From Solirubrobacter sp963724195 (lineage in GTDB: Bacteria > Actinomycetota > Thermoleophilia > Solirubrobacterales > Solirubrobacteraceae), in NCBI GenBank assembly GCA_963724195.1, contig CAVRTQ010000004.1:15302-79301 (forward strand): a stretch of 64,000 nucleotides of DNA, given 5' to 3'. Both the position numbers and the translations under genes were made by a program. The notes under the pieces were generated by a model, which ran no database searches, was not told the origin of the DNA, and worked only from the letters and a program-made list of their open reading frames with translations. The first letter of the stretch is position 1, and each line of letters starts with the position of its first letter. Positions 1 to 8,664 of this stretch are shown piece by piece.

Positions 1-1
1 G

Positions 2-760
2 CTCGTCTCCCGCACGCCGACGGCCGCCTTGCACGTCCACGTCGGGATGCCCGACCCGGAGACGGCGATCGACGTGTGCAACCGGATGCGCGCGCATCTG
101 CCGCTGTTTCAGGCGCTGGCGGCCCAGTCGCCGTTCTGGTTCGGCCACGACTCCGGCCTGGCCAGCGCGCGCTCGACGATCTTCCGCGGCTTCCCGCGCT
201 CCACCATCCCGCCCACGTTCGCGGGTTGGGAGCACTACGTGGACGTCATCCGCTGGTGCGTCGAGACGGCGGAGGTCGCGGACTACACGTACCTGTGGTG
301 GGACATCCGGCCGAGCCCGAAGCTGGGCACGGTCGAGGTCCGCGCGATGGACGCGCAGAGCCGGCTGGAGTCCGTGGCCGGGCTCGCGGCGCTGGTGCAC
401 GCGCTCGCCGTCGCCTGCGCGGACGGTCAGGAAGAGGCGGCCCCGCCCACCGAAGGGCTCATGGAGTCCTCATTCCGTGCCGCGCGCGACGGCGTGGACG
501 CGACGATCTGGTGGCGCGGCGCGATCCGGCCGATCCGCGAGGTGGGCGCCGACGCGCTCGCGCTCGCCCGGCCCTACGCCCGTGAGCTCGACGGCGAGGA
601 CGCGCTCGAGGAGGTCGAGCGCATCCTGCGCGAGGGTGGTGGCGCGAGCCGCATGCGCGCGGCTCATGCCACCGGCGGGATGGACGAGATGCTCGCGAGC
701 CTCGCCCGGGAGTCCTACGCCTCCACCCAGACGACGTCGCCGATCCGCAGCCAGTCGTAG
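2..760 (+). CDS. Carboxylate-amine / glutamate-cysteine ligase family protein (GCS2/YbdK type), 5' end outside window
   Basis: Only about 252 C-terminal residues lie in the window. The frame is open from base 2 and ends at TAG 758-760. The fragment begins with LVSRTPTAALHVHVGMPD, matching the HVHVG core of the GCS2 family, and continues with a WWDIRPSPKLGTVEVR segment typical of these ATP-dependent ligases, which join glutamate-like acids to amines or cysteine. The last 46 bases overlap the 3' end of the convergent L,D-transpeptidase gene, so the final residues may be inflated by an indel. The family call is firm but the exact substrate is not readable; egtA-like and ybdK-like roles are both possible. 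Confidence 0.8.
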   Translation, partial: LVSRTPTAALHVHVGMPDPETAIDVCNRMRAHLPLFQALAAQSPFWFGHDSGLASARSTIFRGFPRSTIPPTFAGWEHYVDVIRWCVETAEVADYTYLWWDIRPSPKLGTVEVRAMDAQSRLESVAGLAALVHALAVACADGQEEAAPPTEGLMESSFRAARDGVDATIWWRGAIRPIREVGADALALARPYARELDGEDALEEVERILREGGGASRMRAAHATGGMDEMLASLARESYASTQTTSPIRSQS

Positions 761-1698
761 ATCTCACGCGCGTTCGCGACCGGCACGCGCAGGCAGCCGT
801 GGCTGGCGTTGTACGGCGGGACGGACGCGTAGCCGTGGATGGCGTAGCCGCGGATGAAGTAGGACGAGTGGACCATGCCCTTGGCGTTGATGCCGGGCGT
901 CTTCAGGTAGACCCGGAACTTGCCGCGGACGGTCGGTGTCGCGGGCGCGCCCGAGGACGTGTGGTAGATCCGCTGGACCTTGCCACCGTCGATCAGCGCG
1001 AGCACCTGGGAGTTGATCCGGGCCTCGACGTGACGGCCGTCCCTGGGATGGCGGACCTTGAACTGGCCTTTGCCGGCGAGCAGGCCGGAGAAGACGTCGG
1101 ACGTCGCCGTGTAGGTCCGCGACATCCCGGCGACCTTGCGCCACGCCATCACGGCGTTCGCGGTGCCGCTGTCATAGACGCCGGTGCGCGGCACGACGTA
1201 CTTCATCGCCGCGAGCCTGGCCTGCAGGATGCGCACGGCCGCGCCGCGTGAGCCGCTGGCGGCGTACGGCTGGACGGCATCCAGCCGCACGGGCTTGGCC
1301 ACGGCGGTGGCGAGCGCCGGCGTGGCGCGGTGCGAGGCCCGCAGCGAGAGTCGCCCGGCCTTGCCCGACTTGACCTTCAGCGTCGCCACGCCGGCCGCGC
1401 CGCCGTTGACCGGCTTGAAGGTGAGCGTCTTGACACGGATCTTCTTCTTGCCGCGGTACACCCGCAGCACGGCCGTCTCGTTCGGGACGAACGGCTTCAT
1501 CACGACGCGCGCGGTGAACGAGCGGCCGGTGAGGGCGGCTCCGTCGAGCGTGTCCTGGGCGGACACCGAGAGGGTCGCCGTCGCGGGCGCCGGCGCCGGG
1601 GGCGGGGGCGGCGTGGGCGCGGGCGGTGGGGTCTGCGCGGAGGCGGTGGCGGGAATCACCCCGAGCGCGACGAGCGTCGCGAGCCCGATGCGCTTCAT
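715..1698 (-). CDS. Secreted L,D-transpeptidase (YkuD domain) with peptidoglycan-binding-like region
   Basis: The 327-residue protein starts with a signal peptide (MKRIGLATLVALGVIPATASA) and a Pro/Ala-rich linker, then an Ig-like region, a short peptidoglycan-binding-like helix region around residues 145-190, and a C-terminal YkuD domain. The catalytic motif SHGCLR places the nucleophile at Cys302 with His300 beside it. YkuD enzymes make 3-3 cross-links in peptidoglycan outside the membrane. Its ATG overlaps the stop of the upstream CPBP gene as ATGA (1695-1698), so the two are probably co-translated. The 3' end runs into the convergent ligase gene. Confidence 0.92.
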   Translation of the reverse strand: MKRIGLATLVALGVIPATASAQTPPPAPTPPPPPAPAPATATLSVSAQDTLDGAALTGRSFTARVVMKPFVPNETAVLRVYRGKKKIRVKTLTFKPVNGGAAGVATLKVKSGKAGRLSLRASHRATPALATAVAKPVRLDAVQPYAASGSRGAAVRILQARLAAMKYVVPRTGVYDSGTANAVMAWRKVAGMSRTYTATSDVFSGLLAGKGQFKVRHPRDGRHVEARINSQVLALIDGGKVQRIYHTSSGAPATPTVRGKFRVYLKTPGINAKGMVHSSYFIRGYAIHGYASVPPYNASHGCLRVPVANAREIYDWLRIGDVVWVEA

Positions 1699-2567
1699 GC
1701 GGCCACCGTTCGGCGGGAGGAGAACGCCTGGGCGCCGCCGGACACCACGCCCACGCTGCCGACGACGACCGCGGCGAACACGGCGGGATCCAGATCCTTT
1801 GTCACCCCGAAGGTGATCGCGTTATTGAGCGCGTGCAAGGCCATGCACGGAACTATGGACTGTGTTCGCCAATAAAGGAGGCACAACCCCACTCCGAAGA
1901 CGCCGAGCGCGATCAGCGAGATGGCCGGAGCGGGTGCGTGACCGATCGCGAACACCACGCCGGTGATGCCCATCCCCCACCACGGGCCGAGCCGCTTGGC
2001 GAGCACGCCGAACATGAAGCCGCGGAAGAACAGCTCCTCCACGACCGGCGCGATCAGGCAGATCGTGACCGCGTAGGCGGCGAGCACGACGAGTGAGTCC
2101 TCGGCCTTGACGTCCTGGACGAGCGCCTGCTCGTCGGGCGTGCCGAAGATCCCGGCCAGCAGCGCCGTGATGGACCAGAAGCCGACGTAGACGAGCGCGG
2201 CCCAGCCGGCCGCTTCGCCGACTCTGCGCACGGGAACGAGCCCGAAGTCCGCGCGCGTCGTGCGTCCGAGCGCGAGCTTGATCGTGATGTACGCCGCGAG
2301 GACGAAGACGATGTTCTGGAACCCCGTGAGCACGAGCGTGACGCCGACGGGCAGGTTGTCGGACTCGAAGTCCGGGTCGGCGGCGGCGAGCAGCGCGATC
2401 GCCGTCCCGCCGATCAGCAGGACGACGAACAGCGCGGCGGCCAGCGCCAGGAACGGCGCCCACACCGGGATCTGGGGGTCCGGCGTCGGGACCGGCGGCT
2501 CGTCATGGGGGATCGACGGCGCCTCGGGTGCGAGCCAGCCGCGGTACTCGTTGTTCTCTTCGGTCAA
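1695..2567 (-). CDS. CPBP family intramembrane metalloprotease (CAAX-like protease)
   Basis: I start this 290-residue protein at TTG 2567, whose bases overlap the stop of the upstream HAD gene as TTGA (2564-2567). It has about seven hydrophobic segments. It carries the CPBP/Rce1 motifs: EELFFRGFM (motif EExxxR), FAIGHAP with a conserved His, and HALNN near the C terminus. These membrane proteases act on peptides or membrane substrates, but the substrate cannot be inferred. It sits between HAD hydrolase and L,D-transpeptidase genes in a coupled three-gene minus-strand operon. A much longer open frame continues upstream but is antisense to other genes and was discarded. Confidence 0.88.
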   Translation of the reverse strand: MTEENNEYRGWLAPEAPSIPHDEPPVPTPDPQIPVWAPFLALAAALFVVLLIGGTAIALLAAADPDFESDNLPVGVTLVLTGFQNIVFVLAAYITIKLALGRTTRADFGLVPVRRVGEAAGWAALVYVGFWSITALLAGIFGTPDEQALVQDVKAEDSLVVLAAYAVTICLIAPVVEELFFRGFMFGVLAKRLGPWWGMGITGVVFAIGHAPAPAISLIALGVFGVGLCLLYWRTQSIVPCMALHALNNAITFGVTKDLDPAVFAAVVVGSVGVVSGGAQAFSSRRTVAA

Positions 2568-3217
2568 GTTCCGGCCAAGGGTATGAGTTCGGCGAGGGAA
2601 CGGACCGCGCCCGGCGGTGGGTCGCCCTCGCGCGCGATGAGGATGGGCGTGATCCCCGCCGCGCGGGCGCCCTCCACGTCGGCCGCGGGCGTGTCGCCGA
2701 CGTGCCAGGTCTGCTCCGGCGTCGTGCCGGCGAGCTGCAGCGCCGCGCGGAAGATCGCGCCGTCCGGCTTGGCCGACCCGACCTCGGCGGAGGCGAGCGC
2801 GCCGTCGATGAGCGGCGTGAGGCCCGTCTCGGCCAGGCGCTCGTGCAGTGACCAGTCCCAGTTGGAGACGACGACGAGCCGGATCCCCCGCTCCCGCAGC
2901 GCGAGCAGCGTCGGCGCGCTGTCGGGGTAGGCGAAGAAGCGCAGGGCGGCGAGCAGGGCGTCGAGCGCCGCCTCGGTCGGCACCCCGTCGAGCGCCATCG
3001 CGTCCGCGCAACGCACGCGCAGGTCGTGCAGCGCAGCGGCGTCGCGGCCTTCGTGCAGGTGCGCCCGGTAGTACGTGATCTCGGCGCGGATGGCGCGCTC
3101 GGCCTCGTCGAGCGACACCGGATAGCCGCGGCGCTGCAACTCGGATTGCAGATGCGGGGCCGGATTCTCGAACCCGATCAAGGTTCCGAGGGCATCGAGC
3201 AGAATGGCCTTGACCAT
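2564..3217 (-). CDS. HAD-superfamily hydrolase
   Basis: Starting at ATG 3217 gives 217 residues that open with MVKAILLDALGTL. HAD motif I is normally DxDGTL; here the first Asp is present and the second position is Ala (LDALGTL). Motif II is VVSNWD, motif III is the Lys in GSAKPDG, and motif IV is GDTPAADVEGA. This resembles the REG-2/phosphatase-like HAD group, so the substrate is probably a small phosphorylated or halogenated metabolite; I cannot name it. The start codon shares the palindrome CATG (3215-3218) with a possible start of the divergent MscS gene. An in-frame ATG lies further upstream at 3286 but would extend into mscS. Confidence 0.82.
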   Translation of the reverse strand: MVKAILLDALGTLIGFENPAPHLQSELQRRGYPVSLDEAERAIRAEITYYRAHLHEGRDAAALHDLRVRCADAMALDGVPTEAALDALLAALRFFAYPDSAPTLLALRERGIRLVVVSNWDWSLHERLAETGLTPLIDGALASAEVGSAKPDGAIFRAALQLAGTTPEQTWHVGDTPAADVEGARAAGITPILIAREGDPPPGAVRSLAELIPLAGT

Positions 3218-3977
3218 GTTCGCGGTCGATACTGCCACCTGGATCAGCGCGGGCGTCACGCTCGGCATCGCGTTCTTGATCGCCACCGTCTTCGACCGCG
3301 TCTTCCGCGGCAGGGTCGCCCGTCAGGTCGCCGACAAGGCCGGCCTCACGCGCGAGGGCGCCACCCGGCTGCGCTTCATCCGCCGCCTCGTCTACGCCGT
3401 GATCATCCTGATCGGGCTCTTCATCGCGCTCTCCCAGTTCGACGGGATCACGAACATCGCGCGCGCCTTGCTCGCGTCCGGCGCGATCGCCGCGGCCGTG
3501 ATCGGCTTCGCGGCCCGCCAGGTGCTCGCGAACTTCGTGGCCGGGATCATGCTCGCCGTCACCCAGCCGATCCGGGTCGGCGACTGGGTCACGTTCGAGG
3601 GCAACTACGGCGTGGTCGAGGACGTGCGGCTGAACTACACGATCCTCAAGACCGCGACGCACCAGCGGATCGTGATCCCGAACGAGAAGCTGGCCGGCGG
3701 CGTGCTCAAGAACGACACGCTGGTGGTGGACGTCGTCAGCCTCGACGTCTCGGTGTGGGTCCCGCCCGAGACCGACGTCGAAGCCGCGATCAGCGCGCTC
3801 GAGGACGAGACGCAGCAGGAGGTCACGATCGCCGAGGCGGTCCCGTGGGGGACGCGGCTGAGCGTCGGCTCGGACCCGGTCGCGCCGCCGGATCGGGCCC
3901 CGGGCGAGGCAGCGCTGCGTCGCCAATGTCTCGCCCGCTTGCGAAAAGAAGGTCTGCTTCGGGCCGGATCGAACTAG
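3204..3977 (+). CDS. MscS-family mechanosensitive channel
   Basis: The 257-residue protein has two or three membrane segments. It contains the pore-lining TM3-like helix ARALLASGAIAAAVIGFAAR and then the MscS beta-domain (PIRVGDWVTFEGNYGVVEDV, followed by IVIPNEKL), which is diagnostic. It releases solutes through the cytoplasmic membrane on osmotic downshock. The start is uncertain: ATG 3204 has weak GAG complementarity upstream, while ATG 3216 gives MFAVDTATW and overlaps the HAD start. Either way there is almost no intergenic space with the divergent HAD gene. The PBP gene follows 15 bp downstream. Confidence 0.9.
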   Translation: MALTMFAVDTATWISAGVTLGIAFLIATVFDRVFRGRVARQVADKAGLTREGATRLRFIRRLVYAVIILIGLFIALSQFDGITNIARALLASGAIAAAVIGFAARQVLANFVAGIMLAVTQPIRVGDWVTFEGNYGVVEDVRLNYTILKTATHQRIVIPNEKLAGGVLKNDTLVVDVVSLDVSVWVPPETDVEAAISALEDETQQEVTIAEAVPWGTRLSVGSDPVAPPDRAPGEAALRRQCLARLRKEGLLRAGSN

Positions 3978-3992
3978 ACTCAGGGGTTCGCC

Positions 3993-6267
3993 TTGAGTCA
4001 TTCTGCGCGTATACGTCGTCGCCGCCGCTCGGGCGGTGGAGCAAGCCGATGGTTCATTCTCGGCTTCTTGCTGCTGCTTTTGGCAGGGGTTGGCGTCGCT
4101 GCGTCCGCGGTCGGCTGGGTCATCCGCGTGGCCAACGACGGCCCGACGCTGTCCAACTACTCGCCGCGCGACCCGGGCGGCCTGACCAAGGTGCTGGCGT
4201 CCGACGGCACGCGCCTCGGCTTCATCCAGAACGACGATCTGATCGAGACCGCCGCGGCCAAGGACTTCCCCGAGGTGCTCAACCAGGCGACCGTCGCCAT
4301 CGAGGACGAGCGCTTCTACAAGCACACCGGCGTCGATTACGAGGGCATCATCCGCGCCGCCTACCGCAACGCGACCTCCGACAACACGCAGGGCGGTTCG
4401 ACGCTGACGATGCAGTTGGTGCGCAACCTGTACACGCAGGACGTCACGCGCTCCGGCGTCGAGGGCTACAAGCGCAAGATCCGTGAGGCGCGCCTGGCCC
4501 AGGAGCTCGAGGAGGAGCACTCCAAGGAGTGGGTGCTCGGCAAGTACCTCAACACGGTCCCCTACGGCACCTACGGCGGCCAGACGGCGATCGGCGCCGG
4601 CGCGGCCGCCCGCCTGTACTTCGACAAGAACGTCAAGGACCTGACGCTGCGCGAGGCCGCGATGCTCGCCGGCATGCCGCAGGCGCCGTCGCAGTACTCG
4701 CCGGTGGACAACCGCGAGGGCACGACCCGGCGCCGCAACGAGGTCCTGGGCAAGATGGCCGAGCTCGGCTACATCACGCCCCAGAAGGCGCGGTCCGAGA
4801 TGAAGAAGGGCCTCGGGCTCAACATGGACAAGTACTTCTCGCGGGCCCGCGAGCGCTACGTGCTCGACTACGTCAAGTCCGAGCTGATCCAGGAGTACGG
4901 CCTGGACGCCACGCGGCGCGGCGGCTTCACGGTCACGACGACGATCAACCTCAAGTACCAGCAGCACGCGCGCGCCGCGATGAGCCAGCTCGCCGGTGTC
5001 GGCCCGTCCTCGGCGATCGTCACGATCGACCCCAAGAACGGCGACATCCTGACGATGGCGTCCACGCAGACGTACGGGCGCTCGAAGGGCAAGTCCACGT
5101 ACAACCTCGCCACGCAGGGCAAGCGTCAGCCCGGCTCGGCCTTCAAGACGATGGCGCTGCTCACCGCGCTGCGCGAGGGCGTGAACCCCAGCTCGACGCT
5201 CGTACACGTCCAAGTCGCCGATGAAGATCACCAAGCCGCCGTGCGGCTCGCCGGCGTACCCGTGGGAGCTCAAGACCTACGGCGGCAAGGGCGCCGGCAC
5301 GATGGACCTGCGCCGCGCGACGCTCGCCTCCGACAACTCGGTCTACGCGCAGCTCGTGTCCGACCTCGGCCCGGACAAGGTCAAGGAGACGGCGCGGATG
5401 ATGGGCATCAAGTCCAAGCTGCTCGGCGTCTGCGCCGAGTCGCTCGGCGGCCTCACGGACGGCGTCTCGCCGCTCGAGATGGCCAACGCCTACGCCACGA
5501 TCGTCAACGGCGGCTACCGCACCCGCCCGCGGGCGATCAAGAAGATCGAGCGCAACGGCGAGAAGATCAAGCTGCCGAAGCGCTGGCGCGTCAAGCGCAC
5601 CAAGGCCTTCGAGGACGGCGTGACCGACCAGGCGGTCCAGATCCTCGCCGCCAACGCCGCGGGCGGCACCGGCACCAAGTCGCTCATCCCGGGCTGCGGC
5701 GCCCAGGGCGGCAAGACCGGCACGACCGACAAGAACATCGACGCCTGGTTCGTCGGCTTCACCCCGAAGTACTCCACGTCGGTGTGGGTCGGCTTCCCGG
5801 GCTCGGCGAAGATCTCGATGAACGGCCTGTACTTCGGCTCCAACATCGACGGCGGCACGTACCCGGCGCAGATCTGGGGCGACTACATGAAGAAGGTCGT
5901 CGGCAAGGGCTGCGGGAAGTGGCTCACGCCCAAGGAGCCGTTCCAGAGCCAGGCGTTCCAGGGCCGCTACGCGCGTGAGGGCGCCGAGGACGAGGAAACG
6001 GGCGAAGGCGAGGACGGCGCCACGAGCACGCCCGGGGCCGACCCGGCGCCGCCGCCCGCGGACGACGAGCCCGCGGACCCCAAGCCCGCGGACCCCAAGC
6101 CCCGCGACGGCGACAACGGAGGCGACAACGACGCCACCTTCGATCCTGGGGCCTACGAGTCGCCACCGCAGGGTGACCCGGGAACGGCGGTACGCAAGCG
6201 CCCCCCGGCGATGGCTGACAGCCGCCCGCCTGACTGGTACAACTTGCGCGGTCAGGGCCGGATCTAA
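3993..6267 (+). CDS. Class A penicillin-binding protein (transglycosylase/transpeptidase), frameshifted in this sequence near 5202
   Basis: TTG 3993 is preceded by AGGGG at good spacing. An Arg-rich cytoplasmic tail and one TM segment (about residues 22-45) precede a GT51 transglycosylase domain with EDERFYKHTGVD and GGSTLTMQLVRNLY. The transpeptidase domain has a SxxK-like serine (GSAFKTM) and KTGTT. After codon ctc 5199-5201 the frame breaks: an extra G at 5202 restores the reading YTSKSPMKIT and continues to 6267, giving about 757 residues. The C-terminal tail is acidic and Pro-rich (DPKPADPKP repeats). It builds and cross-links peptidoglycan on the outer face of the membrane. Confidence 0.9.
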
Positions 6268-6282
6268 CAGGAGTGCTGTCAG

Positions 6283-6486
6283 ATGGCGACAGGTGTCGTG
6301 AAGTGGTTCAGCGACGAGAAGGGCTTCGGCTTCATCACGCCTGATGACGGAGGGAAGGACGCGTTCGTCCATTTCTCGGCCATCTCCGGCGACGGGTTCC
6401 GCACCCTTGCCGAAGGCGCGAAGGTCGAATACCAGCTGGGCGAAGGCGCGAAGGGGCCACAAGCCACCGACGTCAGGGTCATCTAG
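6283..6486 (+). CDS. Cold-shock protein (CspA family)
   Basis: The 67-residue single CSD OB-fold starts MATGVVKWFSDEKGFGFIT, carrying RNP1 (KGFGFI) and RNP2 (DAFVHFSAI). AGGAG lies 7-12 bases upstream of the ATG. The family binds single-stranded RNA/DNA and acts as an RNA chaperone. It is followed after 4 bp by an IF-1 gene, so two OB-fold translation-related proteins appear co-transcribed, 15 bp after the PBP gene. Confidence 0.96.
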   Translation: MATGVVKWFSDEKGFGFITPDDGGKDAFVHFSAISGDGFRTLAEGAKVEYQLGEGAKGPQATDVRVI

Positions 6487-6490
6487 CGCC

Positions 6491-6709
6491 TTGTCGAAGG
6501 AGGAAAAGGTCGAGTTCGAAGGGGAGGTCGTAGAAGCCCTCCCGAACGCGATGTTCCGCGTGCAACTCGACAACGGTCACGAGGTGCTGGGCCACGTGGC
6601 GGGCAAGATGCGACGGTTCCGCATCCGCATCCTCCCCGGCGACCGCGTGCGCGTCGAGGTTTCGCCGTACGACCTCCACCGCGCGCGGATCGTCTACCGG
6701 CATCGGTGA
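6491..6709 (+). CDS. infA: Translation initiation factor IF-1
   Basis: TTG 6491 gives a 72-residue protein MSKEEKVEFEGEVVEALP, followed by AMFRVQLDNGHEVLGHVAGKM, IRILPGDRV, and VSPYDLHRARIVYRHR. This aligns along its full length with IF-1, which occupies the ribosomal A site during initiation. Length and motifs are standard. The context is not: actinobacterial infA usually lies with rpmJ, rpsM and rpsK, whereas here it directly follows a cold-shock gene with no ribosomal protein neighbours. It may be a second copy or a relocated single copy. Confidence 0.93.
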   Translation: MSKEEKVEFEGEVVEALPNAMFRVQLDNGHEVLGHVAGKMRRFRIRILPGDRVRVEVSPYDLHRARIVYRHR

Positions 6710-6739
6710 GCAAACGTAACGTCGGCCTGAGGTCCGAGC

Positions 6740-7637
6740 TTGCGAGGACGGAAGGGCGAAATTTCTCTCATAAAGGCGATCCGGCGGCGCCCTGGTGGTG
6801 CGCTCGGAGCGCGTCGTCCGCTGGATCGGCGACGACTGCGCGGTCGTGCGGGCGGGAGGGGCCTGCGCGGTGTCGACCGACGTGATGGTCGACGGGACCC
6901 ATTTCCGGCTCGGCCAGGCGAGCCCGGAGGACGTGGGCTGGCGCGCACTTGCCGGTGCGCTGTCCGACATCGCGGCGATGGGCGGCGAGGCGGGCGAGGC
7001 CTACCTGTCGGTCGTGCTGCCGCCGTCAATGGGCGATGACGACGTGCTCGCGCTGCACCGCGGCGCCGAGGCGCTGGCCGCCGAGTGCGGCGTGACGATC
7101 GCCGGCGGGGACCTCGCGCGCGGTCCGGCGCTGACCGTCGCGGTCACGGTGATGGGCTGGGCGGACGCTCCGTCGGACTTCGTCGGCCGCGACGGCGCCC
7201 GGCCGGGCGACCGGGTCGGCGTGACCGGGACGCTGGGCGCTTCCGCGGCGGGCCTGGCGATCCTCGACGGCGCGGACGGTCCACGCGCCCTGGTGGAGCG
7301 CTACCTGCGGCCGTGGCCGCGATTGGCGGAAGGGCTCGCGCTGGCCGGACAGGCCACGGCGATGATGGATCTCTCCGACGGCATCGCGTCGGACGCACGG
7401 CGCCTGGCCGAGGCCAGCGCGGTGAAGCTCGTGCTCGACGCGAGCCGGCTTCCGCTGGCGGAGGGCGTCGAGTCGGTGGAGCTCGCCGCGACCGGCGGCG
7501 AGGACTACGAACTGCTCGTGTGTGGACCGGCTTCGCTGCCGGGCCTCACGTGGGTGGGAGAAGTGGTCGCGGGTGAAGGCGTGGAGTGGATCGGAGCCCC
7601 GCCCGGCGCTGACGCCTGGCGGGGCTTCGAACACTGA
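6740..7637 (+). CDS. thiL: Thiamine-monophosphate kinase, apparent frameshift near 6791
   Basis: The main frame (from about 6793) contains WIGDDCAVV, STDVMVDGTHF, AGGDLARGP and MDLSDGIASDA, all ThiL ATP/Mg and TMP-binding motifs. The true N terminus lies in another frame: TTG 6740, with GAGGT upstream, reads MRGRKGEISLIKAIRRR, matching the GEFSLI start of E. coli ThiL. Removing one C from the run at 6790-6792 joins the two and gives about 298 residues. ThiL phosphorylates thiamine monophosphate to thiamine pyrophosphate. No TPP riboswitch was seen upstream. Confidence 0.9.
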
Positions 7638-7672
7638 ACCGGGGTCCGGTTCCTAGTTACGCCAGTGCGCCA

Positions 7673-7903
7673 CTACGCCTCCTCCTCGTTACCGAGGAGG
7701 CGCTTGAGGATCGCCGCCGCGACAGCTTCGCTGTCGACCGCGTAGGTCCCGCACTGGATGCGCTCTCGTATTTCCTGCACGTTGGTCACCGCACCATCCT
7801 TGGAGGGAGCGATGGGAGCCGATCGGTTGAACCGTCCGCTCCCATCACGAGTCGAACCCGTCATTCGGACTCGGGACCCGTATCGGGTATCCGGCACCGT
7901 CAT
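7673..7903 (-). CDS. Orphan FlgM-like anti-sigma factor peptide
   Basis: The frame encodes up to 76 residues ending in VQEIRERIQCGTYAVDSEA and AAAILKRLLGNEEEA. That ending is the signature of the FlgM C-terminal sigma-28-binding helices (I..G.Y.VD..AVA..I). No flagellar or sigma-28 gene is visible in the window. Two starts are possible: ATG 7903 (76 residues), or GTG 7789, which has AAGGA 7 bases upstream and would leave only the 38-residue FlgM core. A 9-bp inverted repeat (GATGGGAGC...GCTCCCATC) lies between the two starts. It sits downstream of the sortase gene on the same strand. Confidence 0.68.
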   Translation of the reverse strand: MTVPDTRYGSRVRMTGSTRDGSGRFNRSAPIAPSKDGAVTNVQEIRERIQCGTYAVDSEAVAAAILKRLLGNEEEA

Positions 7904-7956
7904 ATGAGCTTCATCGTCCTCGCTCGGACAATGGTCGATGGGGTCCTCGCCCCAGC

Positions 7957-8664
7957 TCACGCCGCGGCCCCGCGCGGCTCGGACCGCACGAGCCGCGCAA
8001 ACACGACGATTCGCTCCGCGGCGGAGTACAGCGGATGGCAGGCCGACAGGATCAGCCGGTCGTAGGACACGCGTTGGGTCACCCAGACGTCGGTCGGCTT
8101 GACGATGCGCGTTCGTTCGGCACGGTAGGTGAAGCGCCCGTAGGGCATCGTCACGACGATTTCGTCGCCCCGCCGGACCTTGTCGATCCTGCGGAACGGC
8201 GCGCCGTAGGTGGTGCGGTGCCCGGCGATCCCGACCGTTCCGCGCTGTCCAGGGAACGGCGTGGCGGGGTAGTGGCCGGGGCCGCGCCGCAGGTCGTCGG
8301 CGTTCGTGCCCTCGATGACCACGCTGGAGAGTCCGATGCGGTCGATCCGCAGCCGGCCGACCGCGTCGCCGTCGTCGGTGCGGCGGTCCAGCGAGCGCGC
8401 GGCGAACGCCAGCTTGCGCTTCGGGTCCGGGAGCTTGACGATCGCGCGCCGCTCCACCGGCGGCAGCGGCACCTGCTCGAGCCGGTCGAGCTCGCCGGAC
8501 AGCTCGTTCTGCTGGAAGTGCGCGTAGAGCGAGGACACCGGCTCCTCCCACACGAGCGTCGCGGCCGCGTCCGCCAGCAGGAGCGTGCCCGAGACGATCA
8601 GCGCGGTCGAGAGCCCGCGCAGCGCGGCGCGCCCTCGCGAGCGGGGTGCAGCGGGTGCGCTCAT
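7957..8664 (-). CDS. Sortase (class D/E type)
   Basis: The 235-residue protein has an N-terminal signal anchor (residues 15-38). The sortase beta-barrel holds the full catalytic set: His149 in AGHRTTYGAPF, Cys209 in LILSACHP, and Arg218 in AAERIVV. Sortases attach surface proteins or pilins by transpeptidation outside the membrane. The GHRTTYGAPF segment is characteristic of actinobacterial class E/D sortases. Its ATG overlaps the stop of the upstream M28-like gene (ATGA, 8661-8664). No LPxTG/LAxTG substrate is obvious in the immediate cluster. Confidence 0.93.
   Translation of the reverse strand: MSAPAAPRSRGRAALRGLSTALIVSGTLLLADAAATLVWEEPVSSLYAHFQQNELSGELDRLEQVPLPPVERRAIVKLPDPKRKLAFAARSLDRRTDDGDAVGRLRIDRIGLSSVVIEGTNADDLRRGPGHYPATPFPGQRGTVGIAGHRTTYGAPFRRIDKVRRGDEIVVTMPYGRFTYRAERTRIVKPTDVWVTQRVSYDRLILSACHPLYSAAERIVVFARLVRSEPRGAAA

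Noticed and set aside
2568..5273. Very long minus-strand open frame upstream of the CPBP gene, antisense to HAD, mscS and PBP genes
   Set aside because: High GC keeps antisense frames open. The real genes there have full family motifs, and the antisense product is Arg/Ala/Asp-rich without domains.
6700..6795. TPP riboswitch before thiL
   Set aside because: No thi-box CUGAGA-type core with matching stems was seen; the gap is short and explained by the true N terminus.
7840..7870. tRNA T-loop-like GTTCGACTC on the minus strand near the FlgM-like gene
   Set aside because: No acceptor, D or anticodon arms can be formed around it.
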